Below are positions 36,827 to 45,400 of a stretch of DNA of 64,000 bases, piece after piece (position 1 is the first letter of the stretch; every line of letters begins with the position of its first letter). This stretch comes from Thalassospira profundimaris (lineage in GTDB: Bacteria > Pseudomonadota > Alphaproteobacteria > Rhodospirillales > Thalassospiraceae): contig NZ_JPWI01000003.1 in NCBI RefSeq assembly GCF_003326795.1, positions 248,001-312,000 on the forward strand. Reading direction: 5' to 3'. Made by a program: the position numbers and the translations under genes. Below the pieces are notes generated by a model. That model did no database searches. It worked only from the letters and a program-made list of their open reading frames with translations, and was not told the DNA's origin.

Positions 36827-36857
36827 ATGGATTGGGCTTATTTCCTACAACAATTGA
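36732..36857 (+). CDS. possible 41-residue leader peptide overlapping the livH start
   Basis: An ATG placed three bases after a strong AAGGGGAG ribosome-binding sequence opens a frame of 41 codons that ends 31 bases inside livH. It has about 11 Leu, Ile or Val codons, scattered rather than in a run. Its ribosome-binding site is much better than that of livH, so it could couple or regulate livH translation. It could also be an accident of sequence. Confidence 0.35.
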   Translation: MSHPINTYICGLMPSAELAKTLFVCAKSKVVQWIGLISYNN

Positions 36858-37750
36858 TCAATGGTCTGACGCTGGGAGCCATTTATGGTTTGATCGCTAT
36901 CGGTTATACGATGGTGTACGGCATTATCGGCATGATCAACTTTGCGCATGGCGAGATTTATATGCTCGGTGCGTTTCATTCCCTGATCACCTTCCTGATC
37001 TGTCAGGCAGCCGGGATCAGTGGGATCCTTCCGCTTACGCTTCTTTTGATGCTGTTCGTTTCAATGGTTCTGACCTCGATCTACGGTTGGGGCGTTGAAC
37101 GGGTAGCATACCGGCCACTGCGCGGATCATTCCGTCTGGCAGCTCTGATTTCTGCCATTGGTATGTCGATCTTCCTGCAGAACTTCGTTCAGATTTCGCA
37201 GGGTGCGCGCGTCAAGCCGATGCAGCCGCTTGTTGAGGGCGGTATCACTCTTATGGAAAGCGCGAATTTCGACGTTCAGCTTAGCTATATGCAGATCGTG
37301 ATTATCGTTCTGACATTCGTGCTGATGGTCGTCTTCTCGCTGCTGATTGCCAAGACGTCTCTGGGGCGTGCACAGCGTGCTTGCGAACAGGACCGCACGA
37401 TGGCGGGACTTCTGGGCGTGAACGTTGACCGTACGATTTCCACGACCTTCGTTATGGGTGCTGCTCTGGCATCTGTCGCAGGTATGATGGTGACCCTGTA
37501 TTACGGTGTTATTGACTTCTATATCGGCTTCCTCGCCGGTGTTAAGGCTTTCACCGCCGCCGTTCTTGGCGGTATCGGGTCGCTTCCAGGTGCGATGCTT
37601 GGTGGATTGCTGATTGGTCTGATTGAAGCATTCTGGTCGGGGTATCTCACAATCGAATACAAGGATGTTGCGACGTTCGGTATTCTGGTTCTTGTGCTGA
37701 TCTTCCGTCCGTGGGGTCTGCTCGGCAAGCCGGAGGTTGAGAAAGTCTGA
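36827..37750 (+). CDS. livH: branched-chain amino acid ABC transporter permease LivH
   Basis: 307 residues, about eight membrane segments. INGLTLGAIYGLIAIGYTMVYGIIGMINFAHGEIYMLGAF is the LivH signature, and the EAA-like loop LGVNVDRTISTTFVMGAALASVAG contacts the ATPases. It forms the channel with LivM for Leu, Ile and Val uptake. Its stop overlaps the livM start by one base (TGATG). Confidence 0.96.
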   Translation: MDWAYFLQQLINGLTLGAIYGLIAIGYTMVYGIIGMINFAHGEIYMLGAFHSLITFLICQAAGISGILPLTLLLMLFVSMVLTSIYGWGVERVAYRPLRGSFRLAALISAIGMSIFLQNFVQISQGARVKPMQPLVEGGITLMESANFDVQLSYMQIVIIVLTFVLMVVFSLLIAKTSLGRAQRACEQDRTMAGLLGVNVDRTISTTFVMGAALASVAGMMVTLYYGVIDFYIGFLAGVKAFTAAVLGGIGSLPGAMLGGLLIGLIEAFWSGYLTIEYKDVATFGILVLVLIFRPWGLLGKPEVEKV

Positions 37751-39270
37751 TGTCTTCTGCATTTGCTTCATCTCGTACCAACGGCTCGGAAATTGTTAAG
37801 GAACTCGCGTTCTTTGCAGTTGTCGCGCTACTGATGTCCGTCATGATCCTCGGTGTCGAGACGGTTGACCGTCCGACCGGCCTCGAACTTGCGGTTCGCT
37901 GGGATCTTGTCCTGCTGGCGATTGGCTCGACCGTTGTCGGGCGGCTGGCATTGATCATCCGTCGCGAAAGCATTTCGCGGCTCGTTCAGGCAGTCTTGAT
38001 TACGATAACTGCGGTTGCCGTCTTTGAGATGTTTGTGCGATTCCGTGACATGGATGATCGCTGGGCATCCCCGGTGAGCTTCGATATGGCGCTCAGCAGT
38101 GCTGTCAGCTCCGTTGTCGCCTTGGCCTTTATCGCAATCGTCTTTGCAATCGCCTATTTCTCGATGAAGGAAAAAGGTGTTGTCGAAGTAGAGGAAAGCG
38201 AAAAGCTGTCATCGAAAATTCAGCTGGCCTATCGCTCGAACACCAAAAAGATCGGTCTGGTGGGGATTATCTTCTTCATCATCTTCCCGTTCATTTTTGG
38301 CGAGAACCGTTCGGCAATCGACCTTGCCACCCTTGTGATGATCTACATCATGCTGGGCTGGGGCCTGAATATCGTGGTCGGTCTGGCGGGGCTTCTCGAT
38401 CTTGGTTATGTGGCTTTCTATGCAGTCGGGGCTTATTCCTATGCATTGCTGTCGCAGAACTTCGATCTGAGCTTCTGGCTCTGCCTGCCGCTTGCCGGTA
38501 TCTTTGCTGCAAGTTTCGGCATTATTCTCGGCTTCCCGGTTCTGCGCTTGCGTGGTGACTATCTGGCCATCGTGACACTGGGCTTTGGTGAAATCATTCG
38601 TGTTGTTCTTATCAACTGGTATGATTTGACTGGCGGTCCGGATGGGATTTCATCCATCGAACGTCCAAGCTTCTTTGGTTTGGCCGATTTCTCGCGCCGA
38701 GTGCCGGAAGGGACCATCGGCTTTAACGAGCTGTTTGGCATGGAATATTCGTCCATGCATCGCCTGATCTTCCTGTACTACCTGATCCTTGCTCTGGCTC
38801 TTGTGACGAACTTTGTCACCATGCGTCTGCGCAAGCTTCCGATCGGTCGTGCATGGGAAGCACTTCGTGAAGACGAGATTGCCTGCCGTTCTCTGGGCAT
38901 CAACCCGACGAACACCAAGCTTTCTGCTTTTGCGATTGGTGCAATGTTCGGTGGTTTTGCCGGTGCGTTCTTTGCAACCCGTCAGGGCTTTATCAGCCCG
39001 GAAAGTTTCACCTTCCTTGAATCTGCTGTGATTCTCGCGATTGTGGTTCTGGGGGGCATGGGTAGTCAGATCGGTGTCGTTCTTGCGGCAATCGTGATGA
39101 TCGGTTTCCCGGAAATGTTCCGTGAACTTGCCGAATACCGCATGCTGATCTTTGGTGCAGGTATTGTTGCCATCATGCTGTGGCGTCCGCGCGGTCTGTT
39201 GTCCTTCCGTGACCCGACCATTCTGCTCAATATGAGCCAGAAAGAAAAAGTTGCCGGAGAGTTGAAATGA
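37750..39270 (+). CDS. livM: branched-chain amino acid ABC transporter permease LivM
   Basis: 506 residues. An N-terminal extension of about 170 residues has four membrane segments, as in LivM proteins with the DUF3382-type N-terminus. The core has IYIMLGWGLNIVVGLAGLLDLGYVAFYAVGAYSYAL, FPVLRLRGDYLAIVTLGFGEIIRVVL and the EAA-like loop WEALREDEIACRSLGIN. Overlaps livG by 4 bases. Confidence 0.96.
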   Translation: MSSAFASSRTNGSEIVKELAFFAVVALLMSVMILGVETVDRPTGLELAVRWDLVLLAIGSTVVGRLALIIRRESISRLVQAVLITITAVAVFEMFVRFRDMDDRWASPVSFDMALSSAVSSVVALAFIAIVFAIAYFSMKEKGVVEVEESEKLSSKIQLAYRSNTKKIGLVGIIFFIIFPFIFGENRSAIDLATLVMIYIMLGWGLNIVVGLAGLLDLGYVAFYAVGAYSYALLSQNFDLSFWLCLPLAGIFAASFGIILGFPVLRLRGDYLAIVTLGFGEIIRVVLINWYDLTGGPDGISSIERPSFFGLADFSRRVPEGTIGFNELFGMEYSSMHRLIFLYYLILALALVTNFVTMRLRKLPIGRAWEALREDEIACRSLGINPTNTKLSAFAIGAMFGGFAGAFFATRQGFISPESFTFLESAVILAIVVLGGMGSQIGVVLAAIVMIGFPEMFRELAEYRMLIFGAGIVAIMLWRPRGLLSFRDPTILLNMSQKEKVAGELK

Positions 39271-40121
39271 CCGACAACAAACTGCTTGAAGTCGAACACC
39301 TGACCATGCGTTTCGGTGGTCTGGTTGCAATTGATAACCTTAGTTTCACCGCAAACAAGCGTGAAATCACGGCCATCATCGGCCCGAACGGCGCAGGTAA
39401 AACCACGGTGTTTAACTGCCTGACCGGGTTCTATGTTCCAACCGAAGGACGTCTGACGCTACATGCTGACGACGGTCCCCGTTTGCTGGAACGTACCGAA
39501 GGGTTCCGTATCCCGCGTAATAACGGTGTTGCACGTACTTTCCAGAATATTCGCCTGTTTACCGGGATGACTGTTCTGGAAAACCTGATCGTTGCGCAGC
39601 ACAACCGCTTGATGGAGGCATCTGCTTTCTCCATCGCCGGTCTGTTCAACCTTGGCCGCTATTCAAGGGCGGAAAAGGCAGCGATCGAAAAGGCCGAGTT
39701 CTGGCTGAACAAGGTTGGTCTGTATGATCAGGCTGACTGGAATGCCGGTAACCTGCCATACGGTTCCCAGCGTCGTCTGGAAATCGCGCGTGCAATGTGC
39801 ACTGACCCGTCACTTTTGTGCCTGGACGAGCCGGCTGCGGGGCTTAACCCGCGTGAGTCGGCGGAACTGAATGTCCTGCTGCAGAGCATCCGTGACGATC
39901 AGGGCGTTGGCTGTCTTCTGATCGAACATGACATGAGTGTCGTGATGCAGATTTCCGACCATGTGATCGTTCTTGATTACGGAAGAAAGATTGCCGATGG
40001 CAATCCCGAAGCCGTCAAGAATGATCCGGCTGTTATCCGTGCCTATCTTGGCGAAGATGAGGATGACGAGCTTCCGCCGGAAGTTGCCGCTGACCTTAAT
40101 GTTGATCCGAATGCGCACTGA
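39267..40121 (+). CDS. livG: branched-chain amino acid ABC transporter ATPase LivG
   Basis: 284 residues. Walker A GPNGAGKTT (about 37-45), the LivG-type long insertion, signature YGSQRRLEIARAM, Walker B LLCLDEPAAGLNP and the switch His in LLIEHDMSVVM are all intact. The C-terminus has an extra acidic stretch (GEDEDDELPPE). Coupled to livM through ATGA. Confidence 0.96.
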   Translation: MTDNKLLEVEHLTMRFGGLVAIDNLSFTANKREITAIIGPNGAGKTTVFNCLTGFYVPTEGRLTLHADDGPRLLERTEGFRIPRNNGVARTFQNIRLFTGMTVLENLIVAQHNRLMEASAFSIAGLFNLGRYSRAEKAAIEKAEFWLNKVGLYDQADWNAGNLPYGSQRRLEIARAMCTDPSLLCLDEPAAGLNPRESAELNVLLQSIRDDQGVGCLLIEHDMSVVMQISDHVIVLDYGRKIADGNPEAVKNDPAVIRAYLGEDEDDELPPEVAADLNVDPNAH

Positions 40122-40135
40122 GGGAGTTTATCGAT

Positions 40136-40852
40136 ATGTCCATGCTTAAGATCGAAGGTGTTCATACCTTCTATGGCAATATCGAAGCCCTCAAGGGCAT
40201 TGATATGGAAGTCAACGAAGGTGAAATCGTTACGCTTATCGGCGCCAATGGTGCCGGTAAGACCACGCTGCTGATGACTTGTTGCGGTTCGCCGCAGGCA
40301 AGCAAGGGGCGCATCCTGTTTGAAGGTAAGGATATCAGTCGCATGCCGATGCATGAGATCTGTAATCTTGGCATTCAGCAGTCGCCCGAAGGCCGTCGCA
40401 TTTTCCCGCGTATGTCGGTTTATGAAAACCTCCAGATGGGCGCAATCACCCAGGATCCGAAACATTTCAATTCGGATCTCGAAATGGTGTTTGATCTGTT
40501 CCCGCGCCTGAAGGAACGTATTAACCAGCGTGCAGGGACCATGTCCGGTGGTGAGCAGCAGATGCTGGCAATTGGCCGTTCCCTGATGGGGCGTCCGCGT
40601 CTTCTTTTGCTTGATGAGCCGTCGCTTGGTCTTGCGCCGCTTGTCGTTAAGCAGATTTTCGAGACCGTCCAGAAGATCAACCGTGAAAACAAGGTAACTG
40701 TTTTCCTTGTCGAGCAGAATGCATTCCATGCACTCAAGCTCGCACATCGCGGTTATGTGATGGTCAATGGCAACATTACGCTCTCGGGTACGGGTGCGGA
40801 ACTTCTGGCAAACCCGGAAGTGCGCGCAGCTTATCTCGAAGGCGGCCACTAG
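40136..40852 (+). CDS. livF: branched-chain amino acid ABC transporter ATPase LivF
   Basis: 238 residues. Walker A GANGAGKTT, signature MSGGEQQMLAIGRSLM, Walker B LLLLDEPSLGLAP and FLVEQNAFHALKLAHRGYVM match LivF. It starts 14 bases after livG and completes the ATPase pair. Confidence 0.96.
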   Translation: MSMLKIEGVHTFYGNIEALKGIDMEVNEGEIVTLIGANGAGKTTLLMTCCGSPQASKGRILFEGKDISRMPMHEICNLGIQQSPEGRRIFPRMSVYENLQMGAITQDPKHFNSDLEMVFDLFPRLKERINQRAGTMSGGEQQMLAIGRSLMGRPRLLLLDEPSLGLAPLVVKQIFETVQKINRENKVTVFLVEQNAFHALKLAHRGYVMVNGNITLSGTGAELLANPEVRAAYLEGGH

Positions 40853-40863
40853 GGAGATCTGAT

Positions 40864-41220
40864 ATGGAATCGATCACTGGTACCAGCATTGGCGTTACGA
40901 TCGGTATCACCATCATTCTGATGGGGTTCTGTTCGTTTATGACCGGGCAGGCAATCGCCAACACATGGCGACCGTCCTATCAGCTCGTGCCTTATGGCTT
41001 GCTGCTTGGCCTTGTTGACCGTTTCTTGGTCTATGCGTTGTTCGAAGGCGAGCTTCTTTCGCTTTCCGGCTACATTTTTGACACGGCGATCCTGTTTGTT
41101 ATCACCTTCGCAGCCTTCCGTCTGACGCAGGTAAACAAGATGTTGTCGCAATATCCGTGGCTTTATGAACGCATTGGGCCGTTTGCATTCCGCGCGCGTG
41201 AAGGGGCGGATGTGCGTTGA
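40864..41220 (+). CDS. DUF6867-like membrane protein in the liv operon
   Basis: A 118-residue protein with three membrane segments (about 8-30, 41-62 and 68-87) and a soluble C-terminus (MLSQYPWLYERIGPFAFRAREG). From memory it matches a small alphaproteobacterial family (DUF6867) found beside liv genes; no function is known. It lies 11 bases after livF and before the binding-protein gene, so it is part of the transporter operon and may be an accessory subunit. Confidence 0.75.
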   Translation: MESITGTSIGVTIGITIILMGFCSFMTGQAIANTWRPSYQLVPYGLLLGLVDRFLVYALFEGELLSLSGYIFDTAILFVITFAAFRLTQVNKMLSQYPWLYERIGPFAFRAREGADVR

Positions 41221-41224
41221 TTTT

Positions 41225-41249
41225 TGTGGTGACGTTTTGCGTCACCACA
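41225..41249 (+). promoter_or_regulatory. 10-bp perfect hairpin between the DUF6867 and livJ genes
   Basis: TGTGGTGACG-TTTTG-CGTCACCACA starts 4 bases after the stop codon. No T run follows, so it is more likely an RNA processing or stability element that uncouples livJ from the permease genes than a plain terminator. Confidence 0.5.
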
Positions 41250-41426
41250 CTATTGCTAAATAATTGGCAATAAACCGGTTTGTACTATTGCACACCAATT
41301 CTGGGGTGTTAAAGTACTTGGGAGCTGAAACCGGTAATCGGCGAATAATATGAGCCGGTTTCGGGTCCGAAAAGATGGTTCTGTCATGGTGATGGAACCA
41401 ACCTTTGGAACAGGGAGACTTCTCTA

Positions 41427-42533
41427 ATGTCGAAAACCAAGCTCGGCCTTCTTGCCACTGCTTCCGCGCTTGTTCTTTCAATGGGTGCTGCCAAGGCTGA
41501 CATCGTGATCGCGACCGTTGGTCCGATGACCGGTCCTTACGCTGCGTTCGGCGAACAGATGACCAAGGGCGCAGAGAAAGCGGTTGCTGACCTCAACGCT
41601 GCTGGCGGTGTGAACGGCGAAAAAGTCGTTCTCGAGATCGGCGATGACGCTTGCGATCCGAAACAGGCTGTCGCAGTTGCCAACCAGCTGGTGAGCAAGA
41701 ATGTTGCTCTCGTAGCTGGTCACTTCTGCTCGGGTTCCTCGATCCCGGCTTCTGAAGTTTACTTCGAAGAAGGCATCGTGCAGATTTCCCCGGCTTCGAC
41801 CAACCCGCAGCTGACCGAGCGTGACATGGACAACGTGTTCCGTGTTTGCGGCCGTGACGACCAGCAGGGTGAAGTTGCTGGTAAATACCTTGCAGAAAAC
41901 TATGGCGACAAGAAAATTGCCATCGTTCACGACAAACAGGCTTACTCCAAAGGTCTGGCTGACGAGACCAAGAAAAACCTGAACGCTGCTGGCGTCCAGG
42001 AAACGATGTACGAAGCAATCACCCCGGCTGAGAAAGATTACTCGGCACTGGTTACCAAGCTGAAATCAGAAGGCATCGACGTTCTGTATTATGGCGGTTA
42101 CCACACCGAACTCGGTCTGATCGTTCGTCAGATGCGTGCTCAGGGCATGGACACCCTTGCAATCTCGGGTGACGCACTGAACTCGCTTGAATACTGGTCG
42201 ATCACTGGTGACGCTGGTAAAGGTACGCTGTTCACTGCTGGCCCGGCTCTTGAAAAAGACCCGCGCAACGCAGAACTCGTAAAATACTTCGAAGGTCAGG
42301 GTTACAAGCCTGAAGGCTACACCCTTTACACCTATGGTGCGATCCAGGCTTGGGCACAGGCTGTTACCAAAGCTGGTACCACTGACTCCGAAGCTGTGAT
42401 CGAAGCTCTGCATAGCGGCGCTTCTTTCGACACCGTTCTTGGCTCGATCTCGTTTGATGCCAAAGGCGATGTTGCTGCTCCGGGTTACGTATTCTACGAG
42501 TGGGAAAACGGTTCCTACGACTACGCAAACTAA
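41427..42533 (+). CDS. livJ: branched-chain amino acid ABC transporter substrate-binding protein (LivJ/LivK family)
   Basis: A 368-residue periplasmic binding protein with a Sec signal (LGLLATASALVLSMGAAKA, cut near residue 24). IVIATVGPMTGPYAAFGEQMTKGAEKAVADLNAAGGVNG is the family start; GHFCSGSSIPAS and YGGYHTELGLIVRQMRAQG line the ligand cleft. GGGAGACTTCT stands upstream. Codons are noticeably more biased than in the neighbours, consistent with high expression. Confidence 0.95.
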   Translation: MSKTKLGLLATASALVLSMGAAKADIVIATVGPMTGPYAAFGEQMTKGAEKAVADLNAAGGVNGEKVVLEIGDDACDPKQAVAVANQLVSKNVALVAGHFCSGSSIPASEVYFEEGIVQISPASTNPQLTERDMDNVFRVCGRDDQQGEVAGKYLAENYGDKKIAIVHDKQAYSKGLADETKKNLNAAGVQETMYEAITPAEKDYSALVTKLKSEGIDVLYYGGYHTELGLIVRQMRAQGMDTLAISGDALNSLEYWSITGDAGKGTLFTAGPALEKDPRNAELVKYFEGQGYKPEGYTLYTYGAIQAWAQAVTKAGTTDSEAVIEALHSGASFDTVLGSISFDAKGDVAAPGYVFYEWENGSYDYAN

Positions 42534-42551
42534 TCAAATCATCGGATTTGG

Positions 42552-42583
42552 AAAAAGCCCGGCATCTGGCCGGGCTTTTTTTT
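42552..42583 (+). terminator. terminator after livJ
   Basis: AAAAAGCCCGGC pairs with GCCGGGCTTTTT (12 bp, 5-base loop), followed by TTT, 19 bases past the livJ stop. Confidence 0.9.
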
Positions 42584-42594
42584 ATGCCTGCTTG

Positions 42595-42636
42595 AAACAA
42601 AACGCCGTTCTGACCAACCAGAACGGCGTTTTGTTT
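42595..42636. terminator. bidirectional terminator between livJ and mucR
   Basis: A perfect 18-bp stem (AAACAAAACGCCGTTCTG with its complement) and loop ACCAAC, 39 bases after mucR's stop on the minus strand. It backs up the livJ terminator 12 bases away. Confidence 0.9.
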
Positions 42637-42674
42637 TTCTGCGTTTCCACCAGTTTGGCGGATCATTGCATAGC

Positions 42675-43094
42675 TTACTTTGCCTTGCGGCCAAGGCCGA
42701 TTTTCTTGGCAAACTGGGAACGCTGTTTTGCGTAGTTCGGTGCGACCATCGGATAATCTGACGGCAGCCCCCATTTCGCACGATATTCTTCCGGCGTCAG
42801 GTTGTAGGTGGTACGAAGGTGACGCTTGAGCATCTTGAGCTTTTTGCCATCCTCAAGGCAGATGATGTAGTCATCGCCAATGGATTTGCGGATGGGAACA
42901 GCGGGTTTGATCGGCTCTTGTTCCGGTTCCTTCTCGACTTCGCGAATTTCATCAAGCGAGGAGAAGACAGTAGAAATCAGTTCAGGGATCTGTGCAGCAG
43001 CAAGGGCATTATTGCTGACATAGGCTGATACAATATCAACGGTCATCTGCAAGAGTTCGTCGCGGTCAAGCACGCTGGTCTCAGTTTCGGCCAT
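42675..43094 (-). CDS. mucR: MucR/Ros-family transcriptional regulator
   Basis: 139 residues. The single Ros-type zinc-finger-like domain reads DYIICLEDGKKLKMLKRHLRTTYNLTPEEYRAKWGLP (about 75-111), followed by DYPMVAPNYAKQRSQ and LGRK. The metal ligands would be Cys79, Asp82 and His92; the expected second His (about 96) is Thr. MucR proteins are H-NS-like silencers that bind AT-rich DNA. The AT-rich upstream gap with a 20-bp palindrome fits autoregulation, which is inference. Confidence 0.92.
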   Translation of the reverse strand: MAETETSVLDRDELLQMTVDIVSAYVSNNALAAAQIPELISTVFSSLDEIREVEKEPEQEPIKPAVPIRKSIGDDYIICLEDGKKLKMLKRHLRTTYNLTPEEYRAKWGLPSDYPMVAPNYAKQRSQFAKKIGLGRKAK

Positions 43095-43187
43095 GATTGA
43101 AGTAACCCTTCATTTGAAAATTCACATTAAAACTAATGCACTATTCCAATCAGATAGTCAAACAACAGAAAATAACAAGTGTCACTT

Positions 43188-43207
43188 ATCTGATATTGAT
43201 ATCAGAT
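43188..43207. promoter_or_regulatory. 20-bp palindrome upstream of mucR
   Basis: ATCTGATAT-TG-ATATCAGAT: perfect 9-base arms, 94 bases upstream of the mucR start. A related TCAGAT lies at 43149-43155. A likely protein-binding site in AT-rich DNA. Confidence 0.45.
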
Positions 43208-43296
43208 CAAGTATATAGGATTGCGTATAAGACTATCGTGATAATAACTGCTACAACTATAATGACTGGTTCGCGTGATATGTTTTGACCAAACGG

Positions 43297-43560
43297 TTAA
43301 TATTGTCCCGATTGATGGTCCCGGAATTCTTGATCGCACCAGTAGAGAATGCCATTTTTGGGTGTTTTTCCGTTTATAATAATACTATTGCGTGTTGATT
43401 TCTCTAATGGCGATAAATGAAATATATAGGTGTCCTGATATATGCATATCAGGGTTTCAGAAAACTTGCCGTTCGGGCCGAGCTCTGCGTTGGCAGGGGC
43501 ATCGCTATATGCTACAAGGCGCTCAATTTTATTCTTTGAATTCCAAATGAAGGCGCGCAT
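43297..43560 (-). CDS. orphan hypothetical protein, 87 residues
   Basis: A minus-strand frame starting at an ATG that directly abuts the rpiB start codon and ending 202 bases before mucR. The translation (MRAFIWNSKNKIERLV... ending RDHQSGQY) is rich in Asn, Ile, Lys and Ser and looks unlike its neighbours. It has a balanced protein-like composition but no recognised motif, no signal peptide and no clear ribosome-binding site. It could be a recently acquired small gene, a decayed remnant or chance. Confidence 0.3.
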   Translation of the reverse strand: MRAFIWNSKNKIERLVAYSDAPANAELGPNGKFSETLICIYQDTYIFHLSPLEKSTRNSIIINGKTPKNGILYWCDQEFRDHQSGQY

Positions 43561-43995
43561 ATGACCGTCAAAACCCTTGCCATCGCTTCCGACCATGGCG
43601 GTGTGGAACTGAAATCAGCCATCATTGATTTGCTTAAAGGCCGCGGTATCGAGGTTTCCGACCTTGGAACCAACGGTCCAGCATCCGTTGATTACCCGGA
43701 TTTCGCTCAGGCAGTTGCAAAATCGATCATTGATGGCAAAGCCGAAGCAGGCATTCTGGTTTGTGGTTCCGGCATCGGGATGAGCATTGCAGCCAACCGT
43801 TTCCCCGAAGTGCGTGCTGCACTGGTTCATGATCGTCTTTCGGCAGAACTTTGCCGTCAGCATAATAATGCAAATGTCTTGTGCCTTGGCGCGCGCCTGT
43901 TGGGCGAAGCGACAGCACTCGATTGCGTTGATGCATTCATTTCGACCGAATTTGAAGGTGGTCGTCATGAAGGTCGCATCGCGAAGATGTCCTGA
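43561..43995 (+). CDS. rpiB: ribose 5-phosphate isomerase B
   Basis: 144 residues. IASDHGGVELKSAI at the N-terminus, VLVCGSGIGMSIAANRF with the catalytic Cys (about residue 66), and HNNANVLCLGARLLG are RpiB signatures. It interconverts ribose and ribulose 5-phosphates. AAGGCG lies five bases upstream of the ATG. The gene before glyA in many alphaproteobacteria is also rpiB. Confidence 0.96.
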   Translation: MTVKTLAIASDHGGVELKSAIIDLLKGRGIEVSDLGTNGPASVDYPDFAQAVAKSIIDGKAEAGILVCGSGIGMSIAANRFPEVRAALVHDRLSAELCRQHNNANVLCLGARLLGEATALDCVDAFISTEFEGGRHEGRIAKMS

Positions 43996-44103
43996 TCTGA
44001 TTTACTTCACCGCCATCTGGCATTAACCAGAGCGGGCAGGGTGTTTTATTGATTACCCGGCCTGTGAGCTTGCCCCGTCACATCGTATCGAAAGAGGCCC
44101 CGC

Positions 44104-45378
44104 ATGTCGTTCAAAGGCTTTTTCTCTACCAGCTTGTCCGACGCCGATCCGGCATTGTTCAAATCCGTCACCGATGAACTTGCCCGTCAGCAGAACCAGA
44201 TCGAAATGATTGCTTCGGAAAACATCGTTTCCAAAGCCGTTATCGAAGCCCAGGGTACTGTTCTGACCAATAAATACGCCGAAGGTTATCCTTCGCGTCG
44301 TTACTATGGCGGTTGCGAATATGTTGACGTCGCCGAGGAACTGGCAATCAATCGCGCCAAGGAAATCTTTGGTTGCGAGTTTGTCAACGTACAGCCGCAT
44401 TCCGGTGCACAGGCGAACGGCGCGGTCATGCTGGCGCTTTGCAAGCCGGGTGATACCATTCTTGGTATGTCGCTTGATGCAGGTGGTCACCTGACCCATG
44501 GCGCACGTCCGGCTCTTTCGGGTAAATGGTTCAATGCCATTCAGTATGGTGTGCGTGAAGACGACCTGACCCTTGATTACGATCAGGTCGAAGCACTTGC
44601 GATCGAACACAAACCGACCTTGATCATTGCCGGCGGTTCGGCCATTCCGCGTCAGATTGATTTCAAGCGCTTCCGCGAAATCGCTGACAAGGTTGGTGCG
44701 CTTCTGATGGTTGATATGGCGCACTTTGCCGGTCTGGTTGCCGGTGGCGTTCATCCGAGTCCGCTGCCGTATGCCGACGTTGTAACGACCACCACCCACA
44801 AAACCCTTCGTGGTCCGCGTGGCGGCATGATCCTGTCGAACAACCTTGAAATCGGCAAAAAGATCAATTCTGCTGTCTTCCCGGGGCTTCAGGGCGGTCC
44901 GCTGATGCATGTGATCGCAGCCAAGGCAGTTGCCTTTGGCGAAGCACTGCGTCCGGAATTCAAGGCATATGCACAGCAGGTCGTCGACAATGCCAAGGCG
45001 TTGGCTGAAGTTCTGGTCAAGCGCGGCTTTGACATCGTTACCGGCGGTACCGATACCCATCTGATGCTGGTTGACCTTCGCCCGAAAGGCTTGAAAGGCA
45101 ACACTGCAGAAGTTGCTCTTGAGCGCGCAGGCATCACCTGCAACAAGAACGGCATTCCGTTTGATACCGAAAAGCCGACCATTACCTCGGGCATCCGTCT
45201 GGGGACGCCGGCTGGCACGACCCGTGGCTTTGGTGTTGAAGAATTCAAGCAGATCGGCGAGCTGATCGGTGATGTTCTTGATGCCATGGTTGACAGCCCG
45301 GAAGGCAATGCCGAGGTCGAAGCTGCCGTTCGTGCCAAGGTCGAAGACCTTTGCAAACGCTTCCCGATCTATTCCTGA
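44104..45378 (+). CDS. glyA: serine hydroxymethyltransferase
   Basis: 424 residues. Converts serine and tetrahydrofolate to glycine and methylene-tetrahydrofolate. [26 protein letters not shown], the PLP lysine in [16 protein letters not shown] (about residue 231) and [16 protein letters not shown] are all intact. Heads the run glyA-nrdR-rib-nusB-thiL. No glycine riboswitch was recognised upstream. Confidence 0.98.
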   Translation: MSFKGFFSTSLSDADPALFKSVTDELARQQNQIEMIASENIVSKAVIEAQGTVLTNKYAEGYPSRRYYGGCEYVDVAEELAINRAKEIFGCEFVNVQPHSGAQANGAVMLALCKPGDTILGMSLDAGGHLTHGARPALSGKWFNAIQYGVREDDLTLDYDQVEALAIEHKPTLIIAGGSAIPRQIDFKRFREIADKVGALLMVDMAHFAGLVAGGVHPSPLPYADVVTTTTHKTLRGPRGGMILSNNLEIGKKINSAVFPGLQGGPLMHVIAAKAVAFGEALRPEFKAYAQQVVDNAKALAEVLVKRGFDIVTGGTDTHLMLVDLRPKGLKGNTAEVALERAGITCNKNGIPFDTEKPTITSGIRLGTPAGTTRGFGVEEFKQIGELIGDVLDAMVDSPEGNAEVEAAVRAKVEDLCKRFPIYS

Positions 45379-45400
45379 TCGCTAGAGCTGAGTACAGATA

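Larger units (their letters stand above)
43095..43560. other. 466-base AT-rich interval between mucR and rpiB
   Basis: This gap between divergent genes is clearly richer in A+T than the rest of the window. It holds a 20-bp palindrome (43188-43207) and an orphan minus-strand frame (43297-43560) whose ATG abuts the rpiB ATG. No tRNA, integrase or repeat boundary is visible. Confidence 0.6.

Noticed and set aside
44053-45060. 335-codon minus-strand frame over glyA
   Set aside because: Antisense shadow of glyA; no ribosome-binding site or domain.
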